Assembly (NCBI GenBank): GCA_036746875.1
Contig: DAIODI010000054.1
Location: 1-14,626 of the forward strand
Reading direction: 5' to 3'
Length of the DNA stretch: 14,626 nucleotides
Origin: DAIODI01 sp036746875
GTDB lineage: Bacteria > Pseudomonadota > Alphaproteobacteria > Rhizobiales > Aestuariivirgaceae
The position numbers were made by a program, and so were the translations under genes. Below the pieces are notes generated by a model. The model saw nothing but the letters and a program-made list of their open reading frames with translations. It was not told where the DNA came from and did not search any database. Positions 6,679 to 14,141 of the stretch are shown piece by piece (positions within the stretch are counted from its first letter, which is position 1; every line of letters begins with the position of its first letter).

Positions 6679-7566
6679 ATGAACCCGAAAGTCATCGTCA
6701 CCTGCGCGGTCACCGGCGCGGGCGACACCGTCGGCAAGCACCCCGCCATTCCGGTGACGCCGGAGCAGATCGCCAGCGCGGCGCTGGAGGCGGCCGCGGC
6801 GGGCGCGGCGGTGGTGCATTGCCATGTGCGCGATCCCGCCACCGGCAAGGGCGCACGCGGCGTCCACCTCTACCGCGAGGTGATGGAGCGCATCAGGGCG
6901 AAGAACACCGACGTCATCATCAACCTCACCGCCGGCATGGGCGGCGACCTCGAGATCGGCCAGGGCGAAACGCCCATGGCGTTCGGCGGCGGCACCGATC
7001 TCGTCGGCCCGGTGGAGCGCCTGCTGCACGTGGCGGACCTGCGTCCGGAGATCTGCACGCTCGATTGCGGCACGCTCAACTTCGGCGACGGCAACGGCAT
7101 CGTGGTGCAAACGCCCACGCAGCTGCGCGAGCAGGCGCGGCTGATCCAGTCCTACGGCGTGAAGCCCGAGATGGAGATCTTCGACTCGGGCAATCTCTGG
7201 TTCGCCAAACAGCTGTGCGCCGAAGGGCTGATCGACGACCCGCCGCTGTTCCAGCTCTGTCTCGGCATCCCGTGGGGCGCGCCGGGCAACACGCAGACCA
7301 TGGCCTACCAGGTGGGCGAATTGCCGAAGAACGCCATCTGGGCGGCGTTCGGTATCGGCCGCAACCAGATGCCGATGGTGGCGCAGGCCGTGGTGCTGGG
7401 CGGCCATGTGCGCGTCGGCCTTGAGGACAACCTCTGGCTCGAGAAGGGCGTCTACGCCTCCAACGGCACGCTGGTGGAGCGGGCGGTGAAGATCATCGAG
7501 CTCCTCGGCGCCAAGGTGGCGACGCCCGCCGACGCCCGTGACATCCTGAAGCTCAAGAAGCGCTAG
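6679..7566 (+). CDS. beta-keto acid cleavage enzyme (BKACE), probable 3-dehydrocarnitine:acetyl-CoA cleavage
   Basis: The 295-residue TIM-barrel protein belongs to the BKACE family (DUF849), which condenses acetyl-CoA with a beta-keto acid to give acetoacetate and a new acyl-CoA. Zinc ligands are visible as H47 and H49 in VVHCHVRDP and E249 in RVGLEDN, with R245 and D250 alongside as in the characterised Kce enzyme. The N-terminal VIVTCAVTGAGDT and the position just before carnitine dehydrogenase fit the subgroup that splits 3-dehydrocarnitine into betainyl-CoA and acetoacetate. GGAGAG five bases before the ATG fixes the start. The next gene starts nine bases after the stop, with its own Shine-Dalgarno overlapping this stop codon. 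The family is certain; the substrate is inferred from context. The Pseudomonas equivalent is named CdhC. Confidence 0.92.
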   Translation: MNPKVIVTCAVTGAGDTVGKHPAIPVTPEQIASAALEAAAAGAAVVHCHVRDPATGKGARGVHLYREVMERIRAKNTDVIINLTAGMGGDLEIGQGETPMAFGGGTDLVGPVERLLHVADLRPEICTLDCGTLNFGDGNGIVVQTPTQLREQARLIQSYGVKPEMEIFDSGNLWFAKQLCAEGLIDDPPLFQLCLGIPWGAPGNTQTMAYQVGELPKNAIWAAFGIGRNQMPMVAQAVVLGGHVRVGLEDNLWLEKGVYASNGTLVERAVKIIELLGAKVATPADARDILKLKKR

Positions 7567-7575
7567 GAGAGCGGC

Positions 7576-9198
7576 ATGGGCGAGATCGAGATCAGGACCG
7601 TCGGCATCGCCGGCACGGGGCTTATCGGCGCAGGCTGGGCGGCCCGCCTTCTGGTGCGCGGCTACGATGTGGTCGCCTACGATCCGTTCCCGGAAGCCGA
7701 GCGGAAGCTGCGCGCCGCGATCGCGGTGGCGTGGCCCTCGATGCTGCGCCTCCTCGGCGTCTCGAAGGTGAGGAAGGGCAAGCTCTCCTTCACCACGACC
7801 CTCGCCGAAATGGCGAAGGCGGCGGATTTCGTGCAGGAGGCGGCGCCCGAGCGCGAGGACCTCAAGATCAGGCTGTTCCGCGAGATCGGCGAGAACGCCC
7901 GCCCCCATGTCATCATCGCCTCCTCGTCGTCGGGCTTCCTGCCGACGCGGCTGCAATCGCAATGCCCGAACCCGGAGCGCGTGCTCATCGGCCATCCGTT
8001 CAACCCGGTCTACCTCCTGCCGCTGGTCGAGACGGTGCCGGGCGAGCGAACCTCGTCCGAAGCCATGGACCGGGCCGGGCGGTTCTACGAAGCCATCGGC
8101 ATGCATGTGCTGCGGCTGAAGCGCGAGATCGACGGCTACATCTGCGACCGCCTGCAGGAAGCGATGTGGCGCGAGGCGCTGCACTGTCTCAACAAGGACA
8201 TCGGGGCGACCGGCGACATCGACGACGCCATCGTCTACTCGGCCGGCATGCGCTGGGCCTTCATGGGTTCGTTCCTCACCTACCACCTCGCCGGCGGCCC
8301 CGGTGGCATGCGCGATTTCATCAAGCAGTTCGACCCGACGCTCGAACTGCCCTGGACGGATCTTCCGTTTCCGAAGTGGAACGAGGCGCTGGAGAAGCGC
8401 CTCGTCGAGGGCTGCGAGGCCCAGGCCGGGGGCTTGACCGTTGCGCAGCTTGAAGCCCGCCGCAACGACGTGCTCGTCGACATGATGCGGCTGTTCCGCC
8501 AGCACAACGTCGGCGCGGGGCAGGTGCTCGCCCGCGAGGAGGCGAAGCTGCTCGCCGCCGCCCGGCGCTGGAGGACCGGCGGCAAGGTGGAAGCGCCGCT
8601 GTCGCTGTGGGACGGGCTCGTGCCGACGTCGTGGATCGACTACAACGGCCACATGACGGAGGCCGCCTACCTCACCGCCTTCGGCGAGGGCATGGACCGC
8701 TTCTTCCGCTTCATCGGCGTGGACGAGGCCTACCGCGCGGGCGGCTCGTCGTTCTACACCGTCGATACGCACCTCACCTTCAAGCGCGAGATCAAGGCGG
8801 GCGAAGCCGTGCGCGTCGAGACACAGCTTCTCGGCGTGGACGACAAGCGCATGCATCTGTTCCAGCGGCTGTTCGCCGGCAAGGAGCTCGCCGCCACGGG
8901 CGAGCAGCTGCTGCTGCACGTGGACACCAGGGCGATGAAGGCGTCCGTGATCGCGCCCGCCGTGGCCGCAGCGCTGGCGGCGGTGCGGGCCGCCCACAAG
9001 GCGCTGCCGCGTCCGCCGGAAGCCGGCCGCGTGACGGCGGTCAAGGCGCCCGCACGCAAGGCGGCGAAGAAAGCGCCGCGCAAGGCCTCCAAGGCGAAGA
9101 CGGCGAAGACCAGCGCGCGCACGGTGAAGGCCGCGGCGGCGCGCCAGCCCGCAAGGCGCACGCCGGCCCGCAAGGCTACGAAGAAGGGAAGCCGCTGA
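7576..9198 (+). CDS. cdhA: L-carnitine 3-dehydrogenase fused to betainyl-CoA thioesterase, with a basic C-terminal tail
   Basis: The 540-residue fusion has three parts. Residues 6-325 are a 3-hydroxyacyl-CoA-dehydrogenase-like enzyme with NAD loop G13-T-G15-LI-G18, SSSSG (116-120), likely catalytic H140 in GHPFNP and E152; this is the carnitine dehydrogenase family, oxidising L-carnitine to 3-dehydrocarnitine. Residues about 338-455 are a hotdog thioesterase (4HBT) with the D355-Y-N357-G-H359 active-site motif, the expected betainyl-CoA hydrolase. Fusions of these two are known in alphaproteobacteria. Residues 489-540 are a Lys/Ala/Arg tail with no acidic residue, resembling histone H1, which I do not expect in this enzyme. 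AGGAGA, overlapping the previous stop codon, precedes the ATG by five bases. The stop overlaps the next ATG (TGATG), showing translational coupling. Confidence 0.92.
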   Translation: MGEIEIRTVGIAGTGLIGAGWAARLLVRGYDVVAYDPFPEAERKLRAAIAVAWPSMLRLLGVSKVRKGKLSFTTTLAEMAKAADFVQEAAPEREDLKIRLFREIGENARPHVIIASSSSGFLPTRLQSQCPNPERVLIGHPFNPVYLLPLVETVPGERTSSEAMDRAGRFYEAIGMHVLRLKREIDGYICDRLQEAMWREALHCLNKDIGATGDIDDAIVYSAGMRWAFMGSFLTYHLAGGPGGMRDFIKQFDPTLELPWTDLPFPKWNEALEKRLVEGCEAQAGGLTVAQLEARRNDVLVDMMRLFRQHNVGAGQVLAREEAKLLAAARRWRTGGKVEAPLSLWDGLVPTSWIDYNGHMTEAAYLTAFGEGMDRFFRFIGVDEAYRAGGSSFYTVDTHLTFKREIKAGEAVRVETQLLGVDDKRMHLFQRLFAGKELAATGEQLLLHVDTRAMKASVIAPAVAAALAAVRAAHKALPRPPEAGRVTAVKAPARKAAKKAPRKASKAKTAKTSARTVKAAAARQPARRTPARKATKKGSR

Positions 9199-9965
9199 TG
9201 CCGCACCGGGTGATGATCACCGCCGGAGCATCCGGCAGCGGGCTTGCCATCGCGCAAGGCTTTCTCGCCGCCGGGCATCGCGTCCACATCTGCGACGTGA
9301 ACGACGGCGCGCTCACGGCCGCAAAGTCGGCGCATCCGGCGCTTGGCGTCGCCACCGTCGACGTCGGCGACCCCGCCGCCGTGGACCGCTGGTTCGACGC
9401 GACGCTGAAGGAGCTGGGCGGCCTCGACGTGCTCGTCAACAACGCCGGCATCGCCGGACCGACGGCGGCGGTGGAGGACGTGACTGTGGAGGACTGGCGG
9501 CGCTGCCTCGCCATCGACCTCGACGCGCAGTTCTTCACCGCGCGGCGCGCCGTGCCGGCGATGAAGGCGCAACGGTCGGGCTCGATCATCAACCTGTCGT
9601 CCACGGCGGGCCTCTACGGCTACCCGTTCCGCACGCCGTACGCGGCGGCGAAGTGGGCCGTCATCGGCTTCACCAAGTCGCTCGCCGCCGAGGTTGGCCG
9701 CTGGAACGTGCGCGTCAACGCCATCTGTCCGGGCTCGGTGTCGGGCGACCGGATGGACCGGGTGATCGCCGCCGAGGCGAGCAAGACCGGCCGCGCCGAG
9801 GAGTCGATCCGCGAGGAATACACCGCGGGCGTCTCCATGAAGCGGTTCGTCGCGCCGCAGGAGATCGCCGACATGGCGCTGTTCCTGTGCTCGCCGCACG
9901 CCGCCATGGTGTCGGGGCAGGCGATCAGCGTCGACGGCCACACCGAGACCTTCCATTCGCCCTGA
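9198..9965 (+). CDS. short-chain dehydrogenase/reductase, NAD-type, in the carnitine gene set
   Basis: The 255-residue classical SDR has a cofactor loop TAGASGSG (8-15), in which the usual first Gly is Ala, then D33 after beta-2 (HICDVN), which favours NAD over NADP, and NNAG (81-84). The catalytic residues are S135, Y148 and K152 (YAAAK). CPGSVSGDRMDRV replaces the common PGxxxT segment and GQAISVDGHTETF ends the protein. Its ATG overlaps the stop of the carnitine dehydrogenase fusion, so it is translationally coupled. Carnitine-using Agrobacterium has an NAD-dependent D-carnitine dehydrogenase, and this position makes that activity a reasonable guess. A 3-hydroxyacid or beta-hydroxy-betaine dehydrogenase is equally compatible. 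The family is certain; the substrate is not. Confidence 0.9.
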   Translation: MPHRVMITAGASGSGLAIAQGFLAAGHRVHICDVNDGALTAAKSAHPALGVATVDVGDPAAVDRWFDATLKELGGLDVLVNNAGIAGPTAAVEDVTVEDWRRCLAIDLDAQFFTARRAVPAMKAQRSGSIINLSSTAGLYGYPFRTPYAAAKWAVIGFTKSLAAEVGRWNVRVNAICPGSVSGDRMDRVIAAEASKTGRAEESIREEYTAGVSMKRFVAPQEIADMALFLCSPHAAMVSGQAISVDGHTETFHSP

Positions 9966-9992
9966 GCGGCGGTCCGTCCACGGAGCACGTCC

Positions 9993-11156
9993 ATGAACTT
10001 CGCCATGACCGAAGAGCAGCGCATGATCGTCGATACGACGCGCGCCTTCGTCGAGAACGAGCTTTACCCGCATGAACTCGAGGTGGAGCGCTCGGACAAG
10101 CTGCGCGACGACCTGCGCGAGGCGCTGAAGAGGAAGGCGATCGAGGCCGGGCTCTACGCCGCCAACATGCCGGCCGAAGTGGGCGGGGCCGGGCGCGACA
10201 CCGTCACCTGGGTGCTCTACGAGAAGGAACTGGGCAAGGCAAACTACGCGCTGCACTGGACCTGCGTGGCGCGGCCCTCCAACATCCTGATGGCGTGCGT
10301 GGGCGACCAGCGCGAGCGCTACCTTCTCCCGGCGGTGCGGGGCGAGAAGTCCGACTGCCTCGCCATGACCGAGCCGGGCGCCGGGTCCGACGTGCGCGGC
10401 ATGAAGACCTCCGCGGTGAGGGACGGCGATGATTTCGTGATCAACGGCGTGAAGCACTTCATCTCGCACGCCGACGCCGCCGACTTCGTGATCCTGTTCG
10501 CCGCCTCCGGCGAGGAGGATACGCCGAAGGGCAAGAAGAAGCTCATCACCGCGTTTCTGGTGGACAAGGGCACGCCCGGCTTCACTGTGCGCGAGGGCTA
10601 CCGGAACGTCTCGCACCGCGGCTACCGGAACATGGTCCTGGAGTTCACCGACTGCCGCCTGCCGAAGGGCCAGGTGCTGGGCGAGGTGCACAAGGGCTTC
10701 GAGGTGGCGAACGAATGGCTGGGGGCGACGCGGCTCCAGGTCGCCGCCACCTGCCTCGGCCGCGCCGAGCGCGCGCTTGGCCACGCCCTGCAATGGGCGG
10801 TGGACCGCTCGCAGTTCGGCCAGCAGATCGGCAAGTTCCAGGGCGTGTCGTTCAAGCTCGCCGACATGGCCATGGAGCTGAAGGCGGCGGAGCTGCTGAC
10901 GCTCGAAGCCGCATGGAAGTTCGACGCCAAAACCGTCACCGACATGGACATGGCGATGGCCAAGCTCAAGGCCACCGAGACGCTGGCCATGGTCGCCGAC
11001 GAGGCGATCCAGATTCACGGCGGCATGGGGCTGATGGACGATCTCCCGCTGGAGCGCATCTGGCGCGACGCGCGCGTTGAGCGCATCTGGGAGGGCACCA
11101 GCGAAATCCAGCGTCACATCATCTCGCGCGCGCTGCTGCGCCCGCTCGGCGGGTGA
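9993..11156 (+). CDS. acyl-CoA dehydrogenase, probable gamma-butyrobetainyl-CoA dehydrogenase
   Basis: The 387-residue flavoprotein has the usual acyl-CoA dehydrogenase order: an alpha N-terminal domain, a beta domain with AMTEPGAGSDV (124-134) and NGVKHFIS (151-158), and a C-terminal helical domain with RSQFGQQIGKFQ (272-283) and QIHGGMGL (340-347). The catalytic base is E367 in RIWEGTSEIQ. These enzymes introduce a trans-2 double bond and pass electrons to ETF. The neighbouring CaiD-like hydratase suggests the substrate is gamma-butyrobetainyl-CoA, giving crotonobetainyl-CoA. E. coli CaiA, which works as a reductase, lacks this Glu as I recall its sequence, so oxidation is the more likely direction here. 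GGAG seven bases before the ATG supports the start. Family certain, substrate inferred. Confidence 0.9.
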   Translation: MNFAMTEEQRMIVDTTRAFVENELYPHELEVERSDKLRDDLREALKRKAIEAGLYAANMPAEVGGAGRDTVTWVLYEKELGKANYALHWTCVARPSNILMACVGDQRERYLLPAVRGEKSDCLAMTEPGAGSDVRGMKTSAVRDGDDFVINGVKHFISHADAADFVILFAASGEEDTPKGKKKLITAFLVDKGTPGFTVREGYRNVSHRGYRNMVLEFTDCRLPKGQVLGEVHKGFEVANEWLGATRLQVAATCLGRAERALGHALQWAVDRSQFGQQIGKFQGVSFKLADMAMELKAAELLTLEAAWKFDAKTVTDMDMAMAKLKATETLAMVADEAIQIHGGMGLMDDLPLERIWRDARVERIWEGTSEIQRHIISRALLRPLGG

Positions 11157-11198
11157 GGCCGTGCAGGACCCGCGACCGCACCGGCGAAGGGCAATGGT

Positions 11199-13253
11199 AT
11201 GAGCGCGCGGCTGACGCGACTGCTGTGGCCGAAGTCCATCGCCTTCATCGGCGGCGGCGAGGCGGAGGTGGCGCTGCGCAAGACCCGCGACCTCGGCTTC
11301 CCCGGGGCGATTTACGCCGTGAATCCGAAGCGCGAGAGCCTCGCCGGCGTGCGCTGCCATGCGACGGTGGCCGACCTTCCCGAAGCGCCCGATTGCGCCT
11401 TCGTCTCGATCCGGCGCGAACCCACCGTCGAGGTGGTGCGCGAATTGGCCCGGCGCGGCGCGGGCGGCGCGGTGGTCTTCGCCTCCGGCTTCGCGGAGCT
11501 CGGCCCGGAGGGCCGCCGCCTCCAGGACGAGCTTCTCGCCGCCGCCGGGGGCATGCCGGTGATGGGGCCGAACTGCTACGGCTACGTGAACTACATCGGC
11601 CGGGTCAGCCCGTGGCCGGATGAGTTCGGCGGCCACCATCGCGAGTCGGGCGTGGTGATCGTCACCCAGTCCGGCAATATGGCGGTGAACTTCACCATGA
11701 CGCGCCGGGCGCTACCGCTCGCCGGCGTGTTCACGCTGGGCAACCAGGCGGACGTCGACATCGCGCAGATGCTGGAGGCGTTCGCAACCGACGAGCGCAT
11801 CACCGCCATCGGCCTCCACATCGAGGGCTTGCGCGATCCCGTCGCCTTCGCCCGCGCAGCCGCCGTTGCGCGCGACCACGCAAAGCCCGTGGTGGCGCTG
11901 AAGACCGGCCGCTCCGAGCAGGGCGCGAAGGTGGCGATGAGCCACACCAGCTCGCTCGCCGGCGCCGACAGCCTCTACGACGCGCTGTTCGACCGCTACG
12001 GCGTCGCCCGGATGACCTCGGTGACCGCGTTCGTGGAGACGCTGAAGTTCCTGCACCACGGCGGACCCATCGACGGCGCGCGCATCGTCTCGATGAGCTG
12101 TTCCGGCGGCGAGGCGGCGCTGGTGGCCGACATGGCGACAGAACGCAGCGTGACCTTCCCGCCGTTCGACGCCGCGACGGGCCAGCGCGTGGCGGCGACG
12201 CTCAACGAATATGTCTCGATCGACAATCCGCTCGACTACCACACCTTCATCTGGAACCAGCGCGACAAGCTCACCGCCACGTTCTCGGCGGTTCTCTCCG
12301 GCGGCTTCGACGTGTCGATGCTGATCCTCGATATCCCCACCGCGCCGGAGATGAAGCCCGACACCTGGCTCGTCACCGCCGACGCCATCGGCGACGCCGC
12401 CATCGCCACCGGCGCGCGCACCGCCGTCGTCGCAACGCTGCCGGAGTGCCTTCCCGCCGATGTCGCGGCCAGGCTCTCGGCGCAAGGGGTGGCGCCCATG
12501 GCCGGTCTCGACGACGCGCTCACCGCCTTCGAGGCCGCCGCGTTCATCGGCTCGGTCTGGGCGCGTCATGAGACGCCGCCGGACATGGCGCGCCCGGAAC
12601 GACAGGGCGGGAACATCCGTCCGTTGACGGAGTATCAGGCCAAGGCGTTGCTCGCCGCCGCCGGCCTTGCGATCCCTGAAGGCGTGGTGTGCGCGCCGGG
12701 CGACGCGCCCGACGCGGCGCGCCGTCTCGGCTTTCCCGTCGCCGTCAAGGCGTCGAGCGCGACGCTGCTCCACAAGACCGAAGCCGGCGGCGTGGCGCTC
12801 AACCTGCACACCGAGGAGGCGGTTGCGAAGGCCGCCGCCCACATGGCGACGCTCGCCGGCGAGGTGCTGGTGGAGCGCATGGTGAAGGGCGCGGTGTGCG
12901 AACTGATCGTCGGCGTGAAATCCGATCCGCAATTCGGCCTCGCCCTGCTGATCGGCGCCGGCGGCGTGCTGACGGAACTTCTGAAGGACGCCGCGACGCT
13001 GATCTTGCCCGCCTCGCGCTCCGAGATCGAACGCGCGCTCGACAGCCTTGCGGTCTCGAGGCTCATCGCCGGCTTCCGCGGCAAGGCCGGCGATCGCGCC
13101 GCCGTCATCTCGGCCATCGAGGCCGTGGCGCGCTTCGCCGACGCCCACCGCGCCTTCATCGAGGAACTCGACGTCAACCCGCTGATGGTTCTTCCCCCCG
13201 GCGAGGGCGCCGTGGCGGTGGACGCGCTCATCGGCATGCGCAGCATCGACTGA
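11199..13253 (+). CDS. NDP-forming acyl-CoA synthetase (acetate-CoA ligase ADP-forming family)
   Basis: The 684-residue protein carries the single-chain order of this family: CoA-binding Rossmann domain (about 5-125, SIAFIGGG near the start, GPNCYGYVN at 123-131), two succinyl-CoA-ligase-like domains (about 150-460) and an ATP-grasp domain (475-684). The phosphohistidine that carries the phosphoryl group is H249 in MSHTSSLAG; the second conserved His of the ATP-grasp domain is H525 in LLHKTEAGG. Other marks are VTQSGN (155-160), LIGAGGVLTELLKD and ELDVNPLMV. The reaction is acid + CoA + ATP = acyl-CoA + ADP + Pi and is readily reversible. Its place between the acyl-CoA dehydrogenase and the CaiD-like hydratase suggests gamma-butyrobetaine, crotonobetaine or carnitine as substrate. 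It begins 42 bases after the previous stop with only a weak GAAGG site. Confidence 0.9.
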   Translation: MSARLTRLLWPKSIAFIGGGEAEVALRKTRDLGFPGAIYAVNPKRESLAGVRCHATVADLPEAPDCAFVSIRREPTVEVVRELARRGAGGAVVFASGFAELGPEGRRLQDELLAAAGGMPVMGPNCYGYVNYIGRVSPWPDEFGGHHRESGVVIVTQSGNMAVNFTMTRRALPLAGVFTLGNQADVDIAQMLEAFATDERITAIGLHIEGLRDPVAFARAAAVARDHAKPVVALKTGRSEQGAKVAMSHTSSLAGADSLYDALFDRYGVARMTSVTAFVETLKFLHHGGPIDGARIVSMSCSGGEAALVADMATERSVTFPPFDAATGQRVAATLNEYVSIDNPLDYHTFIWNQRDKLTATFSAVLSGGFDVSMLILDIPTAPEMKPDTWLVTADAIGDAAIATGARTAVVATLPECLPADVAARLSAQGVAPMAGLDDALTAFEAAAFIGSVWARHETPPDMARPERQGGNIRPLTEYQAKALLAAAGLAIPEGVVCAPGDAPDAARRLGFPVAVKASSATLLHKTEAGGVALNLHTEEAVAKAAAHMATLAGEVLVERMVKGAVCELIVGVKSDPQFGLALLIGAGGVLTELLKDAATLILPASRSEIERALDSLAVSRLIAGFRGKAGDRAAVISAIEAVARFADAHRAFIEELDVNPLMVLPPGEGAVAVDALIGMRSID

Positions 13254-13266
13254 CTGAGGAACGCCC

Positions 13267-14061
13267 ATGTCCAGCCCGGCGCAAAATCCCATCCGCACCG
13301 AACGTCGCGGCGCGGTGCTCGAAGTCGTCATCGACCGGCCGAAGGCGAACGCCATCGACGCCCCGACGAGCCGGATCATGGGCGAGGTGTTCGCCAACTT
13401 CCGCGACGACCCGGACCTGCGCTGCGCCATCATCACCGGCGCAGGCGAGAAATTCTTCTGCCCGGGCTGGGACCTGAAGGCGGCGGCGGCGGGCGAATCG
13501 CCCGACAGCGACTACGGCGTCGGCGGCTTCGGCGGGCTTCAGGAGCTGCCCGGCCTCAACAAGCCGGTGATCGCGGCGGTGAACGGCATCGCCTTCGGCG
13601 GCGGCTTCGAGATCGCGCTGTCGGCCGATCTCATCCTCGCCGCCGGTCACGCGACGTTCGCGCTGCCGGAGATCAGGTCCGGCACGCTCGCCGACGCGGC
13701 CACGATCAAGCTGCCGCGCCGCATCCCGTTCCATGTGGCGATGGACCTGCTGTTCACGGGCCGGGTGATGGACGCTGCGGAAGCGGCGCGCTGGGGCATC
13801 GTGAAGGACGTGGTTCCGGCGGCCGACCTGATGACCCGGGCGCGGGAACTTGCCGATCTTTTGGCGTCGGGTCCGCCGCTTGTGTTCGCCGCCATCAAGC
13901 AGACGGTGCGCGAGACCATGCACCTTCCCGTACAGAACGCCTTCGACCTGGTGACCAGACGCAAGCTCGCCACCGTGGACGCGCTCTATTCCAGCGAGGA
14001 CCAGCTTGAAGGCGCAAGGGCTTTCGCCGAGAAGCGCGCCCCGGTGTGGAAGGGGCGATAG
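13267..14061 (+). CDS. caiD: CaiD-like crotonobetainyl-CoA hydratase (enoyl-CoA hydratase family)
   Basis: The 264-residue crotonase-fold protein shares long blocks with E. coli CaiD as I recall it: DRPKANAID (23-31), GEVFxNFRDDP, AIITGAGEKFF (54-64), GWDLKAAA (67-74) and the C-terminal AFAEKRxPVWKGR. The oxyanion-hole Gly region is AFGGGFE (109-115). The two catalytic glutamates E115 and E135 are 20 residues apart, matching the CaiD pair. It hydrates crotonobetainyl-CoA to L-carnitinyl-CoA. The segment after E135 reads IRSGTLADAATIKLPRRI where CaiD has a P-D-S-G-G stretch, so the substrate pocket may differ somewhat. TGAGGA before the ATG and 13 bases from the previous stop place it in the same operon. 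A hairpin follows directly after the stop. Confidence 0.92.
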   Translation: MSSPAQNPIRTERRGAVLEVVIDRPKANAIDAPTSRIMGEVFANFRDDPDLRCAIITGAGEKFFCPGWDLKAAAAGESPDSDYGVGGFGGLQELPGLNKPVIAAVNGIAFGGGFEIALSADLILAAGHATFALPEIRSGTLADAATIKLPRRIPFHVAMDLLFTGRVMDAAEAARWGIVKDVVPAADLMTRARELADLLASGPPLVFAAIKQTVRETMHLPVQNAFDLVTRRKLATVDALYSSEDQLEGARAFAEKRAPVWKGR

Positions 14062-14062
14062 C

Positions 14063-14103
14063 GCATCATCCCGCCAGGTGGATACCGCTCGGCGGAATGA
14101 TGC
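14063..14103. terminator. inverted repeat / terminator candidate after the carnitine genes
   Basis: Arms 14063-14075 and 14091-14103 pair at 12 of 13 positions (one C-A mismatch) around a 15-base loop, starting one base after the hydratase stop codon. There is no long T-run, only TAGCTTCTCC downstream, so it may be a weak terminator or a 3'-end stabilising hairpin. A second small hairpin, AGCTT...AAGCT, follows near 14107-14125. Confidence 0.5.
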
Positions 14104-14141
14104 TGTAGCTTCTCCGGCATAAGCTGCGGGCGGGGGGCGAC

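Noticed and set aside
9040..9195. A frameshift joining a separate histone-like gene to the fusion enzyme
   Set aside because: The frame is continuous from the thioesterase domain into the tail, with no internal start preceded by a ribosome site, and the stop overlaps the next ATG as expected for a native end.
6394..11639. Two very long minus-strand open frames (867 and 961 codons) opposite the carnitine genes
   Set aside because: They have His/Arg/Gly/Ala-rich compositions without domains, which is what the reverse frame of GC-rich codons gives. They overlap six clear genes completely.
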